The position numbers and the translations under genes are program-made. From Verrucomicrobiales bacterium (GTDB taxonomy: Bacteria; Verrucomicrobiota; Verrucomicrobiia; Verrucomicrobiales; DEV007): a stretch of DNA of 12,742 nucleotides. Numbering within the stretch: position 1 is the first letter of the stretch; each line of letters starts with the position of its first letter. The DNA is taken from assembly GCA_002696885.1 (NCBI GenBank), contig NZSO01000088.1, positions 1-12,742 on the forward strand. Direction: 5' to 3'. The notes under the pieces were generated by a model. That model was not told the DNA's origin. It made no database searches and saw only the letters and a program-made list of their open reading frames with translations. Shown piece after piece: positions 1 to 7,403 of the stretch.

Positions 1-134
1 TCAGTGCAGATCGCTAAAATGTTTTTACCATATGAAGCCCCAACGAGCACTAACCTCTCAGCCTGAGCTCCTAGCTGAAGTAAGATATAAAACGTTATGA
101 GAGTTAGGAGATTAATTATTTTCATTTGCTTCAT
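1..134 (-). CDS. 5' end of a secreted protein, possibly SGNH/GDSL-like (truncated by window edge)
   Basis: An open leftward frame starts at the ATG read from 134 and runs without a stop through 44 codons to the window edge. Residues 1-5 (MKQMK) form a basic start, about residues 6-20 are hydrophobic, and an A-Q-A sequence near residues 23-25 suits signal peptidase I cleavage, so the product is probably exported. The mature part begins with a beta-strand-like stretch, LVLVGASYGKN, at residues 28-38. This resembles block I of SGNH hydrolases (G-D-S-L) in a G-A-S-Y variant, with Ser35 as the possible nucleophile; this assignment is inference from a very short stretch. A second in-frame ATG lies at 125. 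The gene starts 71 bp after the stop of the propeller gene on the same strand, so it may be the last visible member of that transcription unit. No Shine-Dalgarno sequence is seen. Most of the gene is outside the window. Confidence 0.6.
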   Translation of the reverse strand, partial: MKQMKIINLLTLITFYILLQLGAQAERLVLVGASYGKNILAICT

Positions 135-205
135 ATTTTCAGATAAAAAGATAAACCTCAAGCTTCTTACTATTGAATTCTGATTTCAAAAATTGATACA
201 GTGTC

Positions 206-3200
206 TTATTTTACCCTCATGACACCCTTCATGATGACCCAGTGTCCAGGAAAAGTGCAGAGATATGGATAGTCCCCTGGCTCTTTAGGGGCATTGAATC
301 TTAGGGTATGACTGGTGTTTTGCTTTAGTTGTGGCGTAGACCAGAGAACTTCACTCATCTTTGGTATATAATTTTTTTTGAGCCCGTTTACGTCTTTAGC
401 CATCTCATTACCTGCTTTTCCAACAATCTCTAGAGTTCCAGGTTTTGATATAACTAAATTATGCATAGTTAAATCTGGATTACTAAGAACAAGCTTAACA
501 GGCTGATTAGCTTTGACTGTAAACTCGGTTACGTCATAGAGCATTCTTTCTGGTATGCATTTGATGTTAATTTTCTTTAACCCTTTTTGTTTATCAAAGT
601 TGGCTTCACTTGCATTTCGTGTTGTTTTTCCTGCGTTGAGTTGATTTCTTTTTTTTGCTTGGGCTAGAATACCCTTAACGGCTTGGTCTTGTTCGCTCCA
701 ATACTGCTTAATTGATTCCGAGCCAAGGGCAGTGGTCACAGCATAGTTGAGGTGTTTTCCCATATCATTTCCTCCTAATTCTAAAAGAGTATTAAAAGAT
801 TTCTGGGTTCCTAGCCATGAGCATGTAATCGCTGCTTCTAATTTGACGATCTCATCATTATCCTTTGAGCATTTTGCGATGAGTTTCTCTGCAGCATCTA
901 TCATGTTCTTCGGCCAATACCTGATTTGCCTAGCGGCAGCTGCACGAGCCTCTGGTACATTACAATTAATAAGTTCGGTGACTAAATCTTCCTTATGTAT
1001 TCCAATATTGGCATATACCCAAAGAGCTTCCAACTGATGATGACGAAAATTAGGCGCCTTATCGTTTAAATTGTTTAGCCATTGGTCTAGTTTTTGTTCG
1101 ACTTTAGTTGATGGGTGTTTTCGAATTTCTTGTTTAGTCCAATATCTAATTCGATACTCTTTGCGCTTTAAGTTATCCAGAAGTTGAGAAATAGGAGCGT
1201 TGTCAATCTTGATGGGGGCTGTAAGTTTTTTTTCTTTAGCGGTAATCCTCCAGATACGACCTGATACCTTATCTCTTCTTTCATCTCTTAACGAATATTG
1301 GGCGTGACCCTTGATCGGGTTGTACCAATCGCAAATATAAAGGGCTCCTTTGGGACCAAATCGAATATCAACTGGAATGAAGCTAAGATTTTTTGAAAAA
1401 ATAATGTCGGACTCATATTTTTCCTGCATGTGATCACCAGATTTAATCCATCGATGAAATTCCACCCTATTAGTCGGTTTATATCTGACCTTTACAAACC
1501 CTCCTTGCATTTCCTCTGGAAAACTATCCCAGTCGACGAATTCTTGTCCACAAGTGCCTGAATAGGCCTGCATTCCACTTGGTCTCGGATGCTGAGTAGG
1601 GTAGGGAGGGTTAGTTGCGTGAAAGGTTGATGCAAAAATTGGATGGCTAGCTACATGATGGCCCCATTTGTCGAAAGTCACACCCCAAGGGTTTGTGTTT
1701 GGATAACTTCCGAAAGTTTGGAGTTTTTGAGTTCTTGGCTCAAACAAAAACCAACCTGAATTTTTTACTCTTATTGGACCGTAAGGGGTTTCAATCTGTG
1801 AGTTAAGAAAAATTGAATCTCTAAAGAGTAGTTTACCATCAGGAGTCCAGACGAAATCATGTAGTGCATGATGAGAATCTTCACAGCCAAAACCTGTGAG
1901 TACCCTCGAACGAAAATCCGCTTTACCATCTCCATCAGTGTCTTTGAGGAAAGTGAAATCAGGTTCCTCGGAAACATACACGCCTCCATTTCCAAATTCG
2001 AAGCTTAAAGGTATATGAAGGTCGTCCGCCCAAACGCTTGATTTATCGGCTTTTCCATCTCCGTTTGTGTCCTCAAGGATTACGATCTTATCGTTAGGTT
2101 CTTGGCCAGGGTAAACGTGTGGATAGGTCGTTGAGCAGGCCACCCATAGTCTCCCTTTTGAATCCCATCTAATTTGAATTGGGCAAGCAATATCAGGAAA
2201 ATCCTCCTCAGAAGCAAAACAGTTGACCTTAAACCTTGGATCTATTGTAAATGATTTTAATTCATCATCAGCACTCATCCATTTGTTGCCGCCTCGACTT
2301 TGAGTGGTTTCAGGAAGATCTGGAACATTTGAATCATCAATTTTGATTTTTAATTCTTCTCCCTTGGCAATTGACCATATCGCATTGTCTCGATTACTGG
2401 CCATAATCTCAAAGTTTTTCATTGCTGGCAAAAAATCTAAATAACCGTATCTACCTTTCCTTCCCCCAGTGTAGTAAAAAGTATTTAGAGGTCGGTAACG
2501 TCTGAAGAACTGCTTGTTTTTTTCAACCACCGCTAGCCTTAGCTCTTCGTTTACAGGCTCGGGGCTTTCATTAAAAATCCCTTTGAATAAAGCGCTACCA
2601 AAGGCTCGGTATCCTTCATCATTTAAGTGTACTCCATTAATAGTGGATCTTTCTGGATAAGGCGCAGAGAAAACATCCACAAATCCTATTTCTTCAGCAT
2701 TTGCTACCTCTCTCATCGCTTGTGTAAACAATAAAAGTCTTTCATTGTTTAGGTCAGCAGCTGGAATGTGCTTTAAATTTTGATTCGGGGTAGGAGATAT
2801 TAGAATGATTTTGGGACCTTTCTTGCCATTGTAGGCACGAGTCTTTGTATGATTTATAAATTTGCTTAGTCGAGATTTAAACTCAGGAATTTTTTCTTTA
2901 CCTGAAAAGGATTCGTTGAATCCAAACGCAGCAAAGATGATGTCAGTCTTATGATATAATAGGTGTTGATCAGTGGTTGCGAAATTGTCTGGTCTTGGCT
3001 GGATATCAACCTCGTCAGCTGACCAGGAAAAGTTTCTAATGACTAATTTGTGATCAGGTAGACGGCGCTGGAGAAAAGATTCAAAATGTCCAAAGTGCTG
3101 AGCCCTATCAAGAAGGGTGTTACCAATGTACGCAATTTTTGATTCCTTAGCTATTTTCAGTGGGAGTGTTGTTTTAACTGGTGCCGTTTCTTGAGGTGAA

Positions 3201-3295
3201 GCCGACTTGTTAGAATAGAGTCCATATTCATTAAATTCATCAGCCTTTGATGAGTGAGCTAAAAATAACGTAATAATTATAAAGTATGTTCTCAT
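206..3295 (-). CDS. Exported SGNH-like / PVC propeller dehydrogenase-type / HEAT-like / cupredoxin fusion protein
   Basis: The 1029-residue product starts with a short signal peptide (about residues 1-18). Residues about 50-245 are SGNH-hydrolase-like, but block I reads G-N-T-L (58-61) instead of G-D-S-L and the final block reads N-G-V-H (220-223) instead of D-x-x-H; the block III Asn is kept in F-G-F-N-E-S (124-129). Residues about 345-690 match the Pirellula/Verrucomicrobium beta-propeller 'membrane-bound dehydrogenase' family (TIGR02604 type), with two D-x-N/D-x-D-G-K-A-D calcium-loop-like motifs (409-417, 452-460). Residues about 700-880 are helical and HEAT-like. The C-terminus (about 905-1029) is a plastocyanin/azurin-type cupredoxin with a full type-1 copper ligand set: His945, Cys1013, His1018, Met1022. 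No CxxCH haem motif is present, although many relatives end in a cytochrome c domain. It probably acts outside the cytoplasm in electron transfer; its substrate is unknown. It lies 69 bp downstream of the TraB-like gene and may share its transcript. Confidence 0.85.
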   Translation of the reverse strand: MRTYFIIITLFLAHSSKADEFNEYGLYSNKSASPQETAPVKTTLPLKIAKESKIAYIGNTLLDRAQHFGHFESFLQRRLPDHKLVIRNFSWSADEVDIQPRPDNFATTDQHLLYHKTDIIFAAFGFNESFSGKEKIPEFKSRLSKFINHTKTRAYNGKKGPKIILISPTPNQNLKHIPAADLNNERLLLFTQAMREVANAEEIGFVDVFSAPYPERSTINGVHLNDEGYRAFGSALFKGIFNESPEPVNEELRLAVVEKNKQFFRRYRPLNTFYYTGGRKGRYGYLDFLPAMKNFEIMASNRDNAIWSIAKGEELKIKIDDSNVPDLPETTQSRGGNKWMSADDELKSFTIDPRFKVNCFASEEDFPDIACPIQIRWDSKGRLWVACSTTYPHVYPGQEPNDKIVILEDTNGDGKADKSSVWADDLHIPLSFEFGNGGVYVSEEPDFTFLKDTDGDGKADFRSRVLTGFGCEDSHHALHDFVWTPDGKLLFRDSIFLNSQIETPYGPIRVKNSGWFLFEPRTQKLQTFGSYPNTNPWGVTFDKWGHHVASHPIFASTFHATNPPYPTQHPRPSGMQAYSGTCGQEFVDWDSFPEEMQGGFVKVRYKPTNRVEFHRWIKSGDHMQEKYESDIIFSKNLSFIPVDIRFGPKGALYICDWYNPIKGHAQYSLRDERRDKVSGRIWRITAKEKKLTAPIKIDNAPISQLLDNLKRKEYRIRYWTKQEIRKHPSTKVEQKLDQWLNNLNDKAPNFRHHQLEALWVYANIGIHKEDLVTELINCNVPEARAAAARQIRYWPKNMIDAAEKLIAKCSKDNDEIVKLEAAITCSWLGTQKSFNTLLELGGNDMGKHLNYAVTTALGSESIKQYWSEQDQAVKGILAQAKKRNQLNAGKTTRNASEANFDKQKGLKKINIKCIPERMLYDVTEFTVKANQPVKLVLSNPDLTMHNLVISKPGTLEIVGKAGNEMAKDVNGLKKNYIPKMSEVLWSTPQLKQNTSHTLRFNAPKEPGDYPYLCTFPGHWVIMKGVMRVK

Positions 3296-3364
3296 GAATA
3301 TGAGGTTCTCTTTAATGAGTTGTCTGAAAGAATATTAGATTCCTTTGCTCTGTTTAGTTCACAA

Positions 3365-4282
3365 CTATATAGAGTCTTTGAGAGCTTTCTTCGCTGCTGC
3401 TTTTTGGATCTTCCAGGCAGCGTTCCAAGTTTTGGTGCTCCTTTTAAAGCCATAATCCTCAATGAGCCGCTTATCAAAATCGGGAAGATGTGCTGCCCCA
3501 TAAAAAATACCCAATTTCTTTTTCCCTTTTTTTATTTCGCTCTCCATAACTTTGAGAGCCGTCAAATTTCTTTCGGCAACTAAAACTGAACCATCCGGAC
3601 CTTCCATCCCTCCAATCATTGATTCTATGTCGTGGAACTGTCTTCCAAGGGCAAGTTTCATTCCGTTGGGTCCACCCTCATCGTTTAATAGTTTAAACAT
3701 TGATGCAAAATTAAACTGTTGTTTGTTTGAACTGCCGGCCTTTTCTTGAGCTTCAATTGATTTTTCAATCAATGAAAATAAATTTTCACCTTTCGCTTTT
3801 TGCCTCTTTTGAAAAGTTTCCATGGTCATGTCAGCGTGAACAAAGTTTTTTGCTGTGTAATCAATATGATCGAGTTGAAAATCCAACTTCATCATTCCTC
3901 CAATAAGTAACTGAAAAAAGCGCATTGGATTTTTCTTATTGGCCGCCAAATCTTCTTTCGTCAAAGGTTTGTCAGGATCACCACCGACCATTTCATAGAG
4001 TAGAGAGTCGTAAATCTTAAATTTCTCGTTAAAATCCTGATAGTATTTTTTATCAGCAATATGAACAACCCCTATCAGCTCAACTTCGACTCCATCATCA
4101 TTAATATATTTCGCTGAGGCAGTTTCAAGAGATGCATTAAAATCGGTTTCATTGAATCTGATAAAATCAAGACTTTCAGATTGCTCATTTTGATTGGCTT
4201 CTTTCGTCTTTTCCTCAGCGAAGCTCGTTAAGGATATGAGAATTGACGCTAGTAACCAGTAAGTAATCTTTTTAGACTTCAT
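3365..4282 (-). CDS. Secreted TraB/GumN-family (TIKI-like) protein
   Basis: From the ATG at 4282 the product is 305 residues. It opens with a signal peptide (basic MKSKK, hydrophobic core to about residue 20, then S-F-A-E-E). The frame can be extended to a TTG at 4318, but that TTG is the start of a TTGACA -35-like hexamer and would bury the signal peptide behind 12 polar residues, so ATG is chosen. Two G-x-x-H motifs typical of the TraB/GumN/TIKI superfamily are visible: G-V-V-H (71-74) near the N-terminus and G-A-A-H-L-P-D (262-268) near the C-terminus. An acidic residue in L-Y-E-M (Glu97) and an A-E-R-N motif (236-239) lie between them. Some members, such as animal TIKI, are metal-dependent proteases, while others are uncharacterised; enzymatic activity here is inference. 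The gene is divergent from the DUF255 gene and is the first gene of the leftward group. Confidence 0.75.
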   Translation of the reverse strand: MKSKKITYWLLASILISLTSFAEEKTKEANQNEQSESLDFIRFNETDFNASLETASAKYINDDGVEVELIGVVHIADKKYYQDFNEKFKIYDSLLYEMVGGDPDKPLTKEDLAANKKNPMRFFQLLIGGMMKLDFQLDHIDYTAKNFVHADMTMETFQKRQKAKGENLFSLIEKSIEAQEKAGSSNKQQFNFASMFKLLNDEGGPNGMKLALGRQFHDIESMIGGMEGPDGSVLVAERNLTALKVMESEIKKGKKKLGIFYGAAHLPDFDKRLIEDYGFKRSTKTWNAAWKIQKAAAKKALKDSI

Positions 4283-4289
4283 ATCAGTT

Positions 4290-4318
4290 ATGATGAGGGA
4301 TTGATTCTGATCTGTCAA
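4290..4318 (-). promoter_or_regulatory. Candidate sigma70-like promoter for the TraB/GumN-like gene
   Basis: On the minus strand a perfect TTGACA (plus coordinates 4313-4318) is followed after exactly 17 bp by CATCAT (4290-4295), a 4-of-6 match to TATAAT. Transcription would begin almost at the ATG at 4282, giving a leaderless or nearly leaderless message. That fits the absence of a Shine-Dalgarno sequence. The call rests on pattern only. Confidence 0.4.
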
Positions 4319-4349
4319 ACCATCCAGAATTGTAAGGAATGTGCTATTT

Positions 4350-4355
4350 TATAGT
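4350..4355 (+). promoter_or_regulatory. Candidate -10 element for the DUF255 gene
   Basis: TATAGT is a 5-of-6 match to the -10 consensus and lies 51 bp before the preferred ATG at 4407. No good -35 sits at 16-18 bp (the nearest, TTGTAA at 4330-4335, is only 14 bp away). It is the best rightward candidate in the 124-bp divergent region. The support is weak. Confidence 0.25.
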
Positions 4356-4406
4356 TTATTGATGTCAACTTGAAGCATTTTCAATGCTGAGTTATTGTCT
4401 CGTCTT

Positions 4407-6575
4407 ATGAAATTCAACTATCTTGTTGTCTTTGCTGTCGGTTCCTTGAATTTTTTTTCGTTTCAAGATGCCGTTGCAGATGAAACAACTCAGTCCCCTA
4501 AAGTGAGTAACGAAAAAAAGAAACACAAGTTTACGAATCGTTTAATCAACGAAAAATCACCCTATTTACTCCAGCACGCCCATAATCCAGTTGATTGGTA
4601 TCCTTGGGGGGAAGAGGCATTTGAAGTGGCCAAGAAAACTCAAAAGCCAATTTTACTTAGTGTCGGCTATTCGACATGTCATTGGTGCCATGTGATGGAG
4701 AGAGAGTCTTTTGAGGATGAAGAGATCGCTAAAATAATGAATGAGCATTTCATTTGCGTAAAATTAGATCGTGAGGAAAGACCAGACGTAGATAAAATTT
4801 ATATGACTGCCGTACAGGCTCTTGTCGGTAGTGGCGGTTGGCCGCTGAATGTTTTTTTAACTCCCGACTTAAAGCCATTCTTTGGAGGGACATACTTTCC
4901 ACCTAAAGCGGCTCCTGGAAGAGCTAGCTGGCCTGACCTTTGTTTAAATATTGCAAAAGTTTGGAAAGAAAAGCGTGAGGGTGTTATTCAGGATGCCAAT
5001 AATATTGCTGATAAATTGGGAGAGTTTGCTAATGAAGGTAAAGGTGAAGGCGGAGTCGTTGGGGCCGAAGATTTTAAAAAGGCGTTAGTTCAGTTAAAGA
5101 GCGAATATGATTCAGCATATGGCGGATGGGGGCAGTCGCCTAAGTTTCCTAGACCAAGTCAGCCTATTTTTTTACTTCAATTAGGAACAAGGCTTCAAGA
5201 CCAAGATGCTATTGATCAAGTGACTTATACCTGCAGAAAAATGGCTAACGGTGGCATGTATGATCAGCTGGGTGGTGGGTTTTGCCGATATTCTGTAGAT
5301 GAAAAATGGCTGGTTCCACATTTTGAAAAAATGCTCTACGATAATGCTCAACTAGTTAATCTATACCTTGATGCTTATCTCGTTAGTGGAGAAAAATTTC
5401 ATGCTAACGTAGTAAGAGATATTCTTCGATATATTCTTCGCGATATGACACATCCTGATGGAGGGTTCTATTCTGCCGAGGATGCTGATAGTGAGGGCAA
5501 AGAGGGAAAATTTTATTGTTGGACCAAAGAAGAACTTGAAAAAATTCTATCAGACAAAGAGATGGGTGTTGTTATAAAGCACTATGGCATTACTAGGTCA
5601 GGTAATTTTGAGGATCATAGTGATCCAGACCCAATAAAGGATCAAAACGTTCTTAGTGTTGTTGATGAAGATTTGAATTTTCAAGAAATATTACTTCTGC
5701 AGACAGCTAAAAAGAAAATGTCTGATGTAAGAGATACTAGAGTGAGACCGGGGCTAGACGATAAGATCCTAACCTCTTGGAATGGTCTTATGTTGGGGGC
5801 TATTGCCCGTGCTTCGGCTGTTCTTGGTGATGATTCTTATTTGGAAGCGGCGGAAAAGAACCTCTCTTTTCTTAGGGAAAATATGTGGGATACTGAAAAT
5901 AAAAGACTCTATCACCGGTGGAGAGATGGTGCGCGTGATGATGCACAGATATTCGATACACATGCTTATCTGTTGAGCGGTATCGTAGAATTATATGGAG
6001 TAACACTGAAAACTGAATACTTAGAATTTGCTATGCAAATTGCAGACCGAATGATTGATGGCTTCTATGACGATAAGGCTGGAGGTTTCTATCAGAGTAC
6101 TGGAGCTAAAGATTTAATTATTCGCTTAAAGGAAGATTATGATGGAGCTGAGCCCTCTGGTAACTCAGTTGCTGTTTTAGCATTACTTAAGTTAGCTGCA
6201 ATAACGGGCAAAGAAAGCTACAGGGAGGTGGCTGATAAATCACTATCGTATTTTTCTGGTAGAATGAAATCAATGGCTCTCGCTGTTCCATATATGCTTA
6301 GTGCAGCAGACTTTGCCTCCAGAGAGCCGAACCGGGTCGTGATTGCGGGATCAGCAAGTTCGCCGAAGGCAAAAGAGTTAATTCGTGCAGTGCATTCAGT
6401 CTATCAGCCTCATAAAGTGATTCTTGGAACCAATGGTCCGATTGAGGAATTTGCCAAATCGCTTGCGGATGGTGATAAAGAAAATGTTGAAGCTTTCTTG
6501 TGCAAAGGAAAGCATTGTGAATTGCCGACTGCTGACTCCAGCAAGTTGCAGGCGTTATTACTCAAGAAGGAATAA
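4407..6575 (+). CDS. Exported DUF255 thioredoxin-fold protein (YyaL/SPATA20 family)
   Basis: From the ATG at 4407 the product is 722 residues; an upstream in-frame TTG at 4395 would add only four residues ahead of the signal peptide. Residues 1-25 look like a signal peptide (hydrophobic core, then A-V-A-D-E). The N-terminal DUF255 domain (about 40-200) shows the family hallmarks: N-R-L-x-x-E-x-S-P-Y-L-L-Q-H-A, N-P-V-D-W-Y-P-W, and the CxxC motif C-H-W-C (Cys91-Cys94), then D-R-E-E-R-P-D-V-D and G-G-W-P-L-N-V-F-L-T-P. The rest is the alpha-helical barrel region seen in the family, with F-C-R-Y-S-V-D, H-F-E-K-M-L-Y-D-N-A and Y-S-A-E-D-A-D-S-E-G. Length is normal for the family and no frameshift is seen. 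The biochemical role of the family is poorly defined. A signal peptide on a CxxC protein suggests thiol/disulfide chemistry outside the cytoplasm, which is inference. The gene ends 60 bp before a convergent gene, with a terminator between. Confidence 0.9.
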   Translation: MKFNYLVVFAVGSLNFFSFQDAVADETTQSPKVSNEKKKHKFTNRLINEKSPYLLQHAHNPVDWYPWGEEAFEVAKKTQKPILLSVGYSTCHWCHVMERESFEDEEIAKIMNEHFICVKLDREERPDVDKIYMTAVQALVGSGGWPLNVFLTPDLKPFFGGTYFPPKAAPGRASWPDLCLNIAKVWKEKREGVIQDANNIADKLGEFANEGKGEGGVVGAEDFKKALVQLKSEYDSAYGGWGQSPKFPRPSQPIFLLQLGTRLQDQDAIDQVTYTCRKMANGGMYDQLGGGFCRYSVDEKWLVPHFEKMLYDNAQLVNLYLDAYLVSGEKFHANVVRDILRYILRDMTHPDGGFYSAEDADSEGKEGKFYCWTKEELEKILSDKEMGVVIKHYGITRSGNFEDHSDPDPIKDQNVLSVVDEDLNFQEILLLQTAKKKMSDVRDTRVRPGLDDKILTSWNGLMLGAIARASAVLGDDSYLEAAEKNLSFLRENMWDTENKRLYHRWRDGARDDAQIFDTHAYLLSGIVELYGVTLKTEYLEFAMQIADRMIDGFYDDKAGGFYQSTGAKDLIIRLKEDYDGAEPSGNSVAVLALLKLAAITGKESYREVADKSLSYFSGRMKSMALAVPYMLSAADFASREPNRVVIAGSASSPKAKELIRAVHSVYQPHKVILGTNGPIEEFAKSLADGDKENVEAFLCKGKHCELPTADSSKLQALLLKKE

Positions 6576-6577
6576 AT

Positions 6578-6622
6578 AAAAAAGGGTCGCAGCGTTAACT
6601 GCGACCCTTCTTGAATTTTTTT
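6578..6622. terminator. Bidirectional rho-independent terminator between convergent genes
   Basis: A perfect 11-bp inverted repeat, AAGGGTCGCAG (6582-6592) and CTGCGACCCTT (6599-6609), encloses the 6-base loop CGTTAA. On the plus strand a run of seven T follows at 6616-6622. On the minus strand the A-run at 6578-6583 gives a U-tract directly after the hairpin. It therefore serves both the DUF255 gene, which stops at 6575, and the leftward F5/8-type-C gene, which stops at 6636. The minus-strand U-tract is closer to the stem, so leftward termination should be the stronger. Confidence 0.9.
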
Positions 6623-6635
6623 AGAGAGATTTAAT

Positions 6636-7304
6636 TTATTCAGCAGTGCCGTAAACTTCAATCTCAACGTAATGATTCATTTCGTTGGCAGTGTTTCCAT
6701 TAGATAGCAGTCTAACGTAACGAGCCTTTTTGCCATCAACGTCAAGGATACGTCCGTGGTTTGTTTCAACCCAAGCAAGGTCCTTCCCAACTCCAGCACC
6801 TGATGAGTTGTCGTGATCATTGTTGAATACAGTGGTTACACCTTCTTTGAACTCAGGGTCATTTGATAACTGAGCAACAACATCGATGTAGGCTCTCGCA
6901 TTCTTGTGGAAATGCCAAACAACTATTCCATAAATTGTTGCTTCTTCTTCAAGATCAACCTGTACCCACTGCTTTCCAGGTCCAAGCTCTGTGTATGAAC
7001 CATCGGCTCCATCCTTGTCTCCATCGCAGATCATATCTAAATCTCCAATGATTGGTTCCGGATCGCTAGAAGTTACTTCCATGTCCAAGGCAAGGTTTTC
7101 AACTCCATCAGGAGCTTTGAGAACAAGTCTTGGTTTTTTGCTTTTGTCGAGATTAGGCAATTTTGCAGCTACTGGAGTTCCTACAAACATTGGCTTAGGG
7201 AATTCAATTCCAACGTCTTTCCATTTGCTTTTGTCGGTATCCTGAGCAGTTGCCACGAAGAATGGTATGATTAGAGCAGATGCTGCTATGATCGGTTTTT
7301 TCAT
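6636..7304 (-). CDS. Exported F5/8 type C (discoidin-like) domain protein
   Basis: The 222-residue product has a signal peptide (MKKPI, hydrophobic to residue 17, A-T-A-Q ending at 21). The mature protein matches a galactose-binding-like F5/8 type C fold: D-G-D followed by Q-W-V-Q-V-D-L (112-118), then I-Y-G-I-V-V-W (124-130), and the C-terminal pair A-R-Y-V-R-L (194-199) and Y-V-E-I-E-V-Y-G (212-219). Such domains usually bind carbohydrate or attach a catalytic module to a surface. Here the domain stands alone, with no enzyme part and about 70 extra residues ahead of it, so a binding or structural role outside the cytoplasm is inferred. It follows the Gfo/Idh/MocA gene by 99 bp of very AT-rich DNA, on the same strand. 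It may be the last gene of that operon or have its own promoter in the gap. No Shine-Dalgarno sequence is seen. Confidence 0.75.
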   Translation of the reverse strand: MKKPIIAASALIIPFFVATAQDTDKSKWKDVGIEFPKPMFVGTPVAAKLPNLDKSKKPRLVLKAPDGVENLALDMEVTSSDPEPIIGDLDMICDGDKDGADGSYTELGPGKQWVQVDLEEEATIYGIVVWHFHKNARAYIDVVAQLSNDPEFKEGVTTVFNNDHDNSSGAGVGKDLAWVETNHGRILDVDGKKARYVRLLSNGNTANEMNHYVEIEVYGTAE

Positions 7305-7403
7305 ATTTTTGGGTGTCTTAAAGAGTTTATTAGTTTCTTTGAATTAATAATATATTTAACTATTAGACGAATTCTTTCGAATAAAATTCAAAAAATTCAA
7401 ATA

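Noticed and set aside
8..20. A 13-base sequence shared with 4723-4735 (AGATCGCTAAAAT)
   Set aside because: One shared 13-mer is about what chance predicts in a window of this size, and both copies lie inside coding sequence of unrelated genes.
747..1037. A 96-codon rightward open frame inside the propeller gene
   Set aside because: It is antisense to the HEAT-like region of a well-supported gene, and its product resembles no family.
4374..4388. Small hairpin AGCATT-TTC-AATGCT upstream of the DUF255 gene
   Set aside because: The stem is only 6 bp with a 3-base loop and no conserved riboswitch-like context.
6410..6667. A leftward open frame overlapping the terminator
   Set aside because: It spans the terminator hairpin and the ends of two real convergent genes in the wrong frame, so it is a chance frame.
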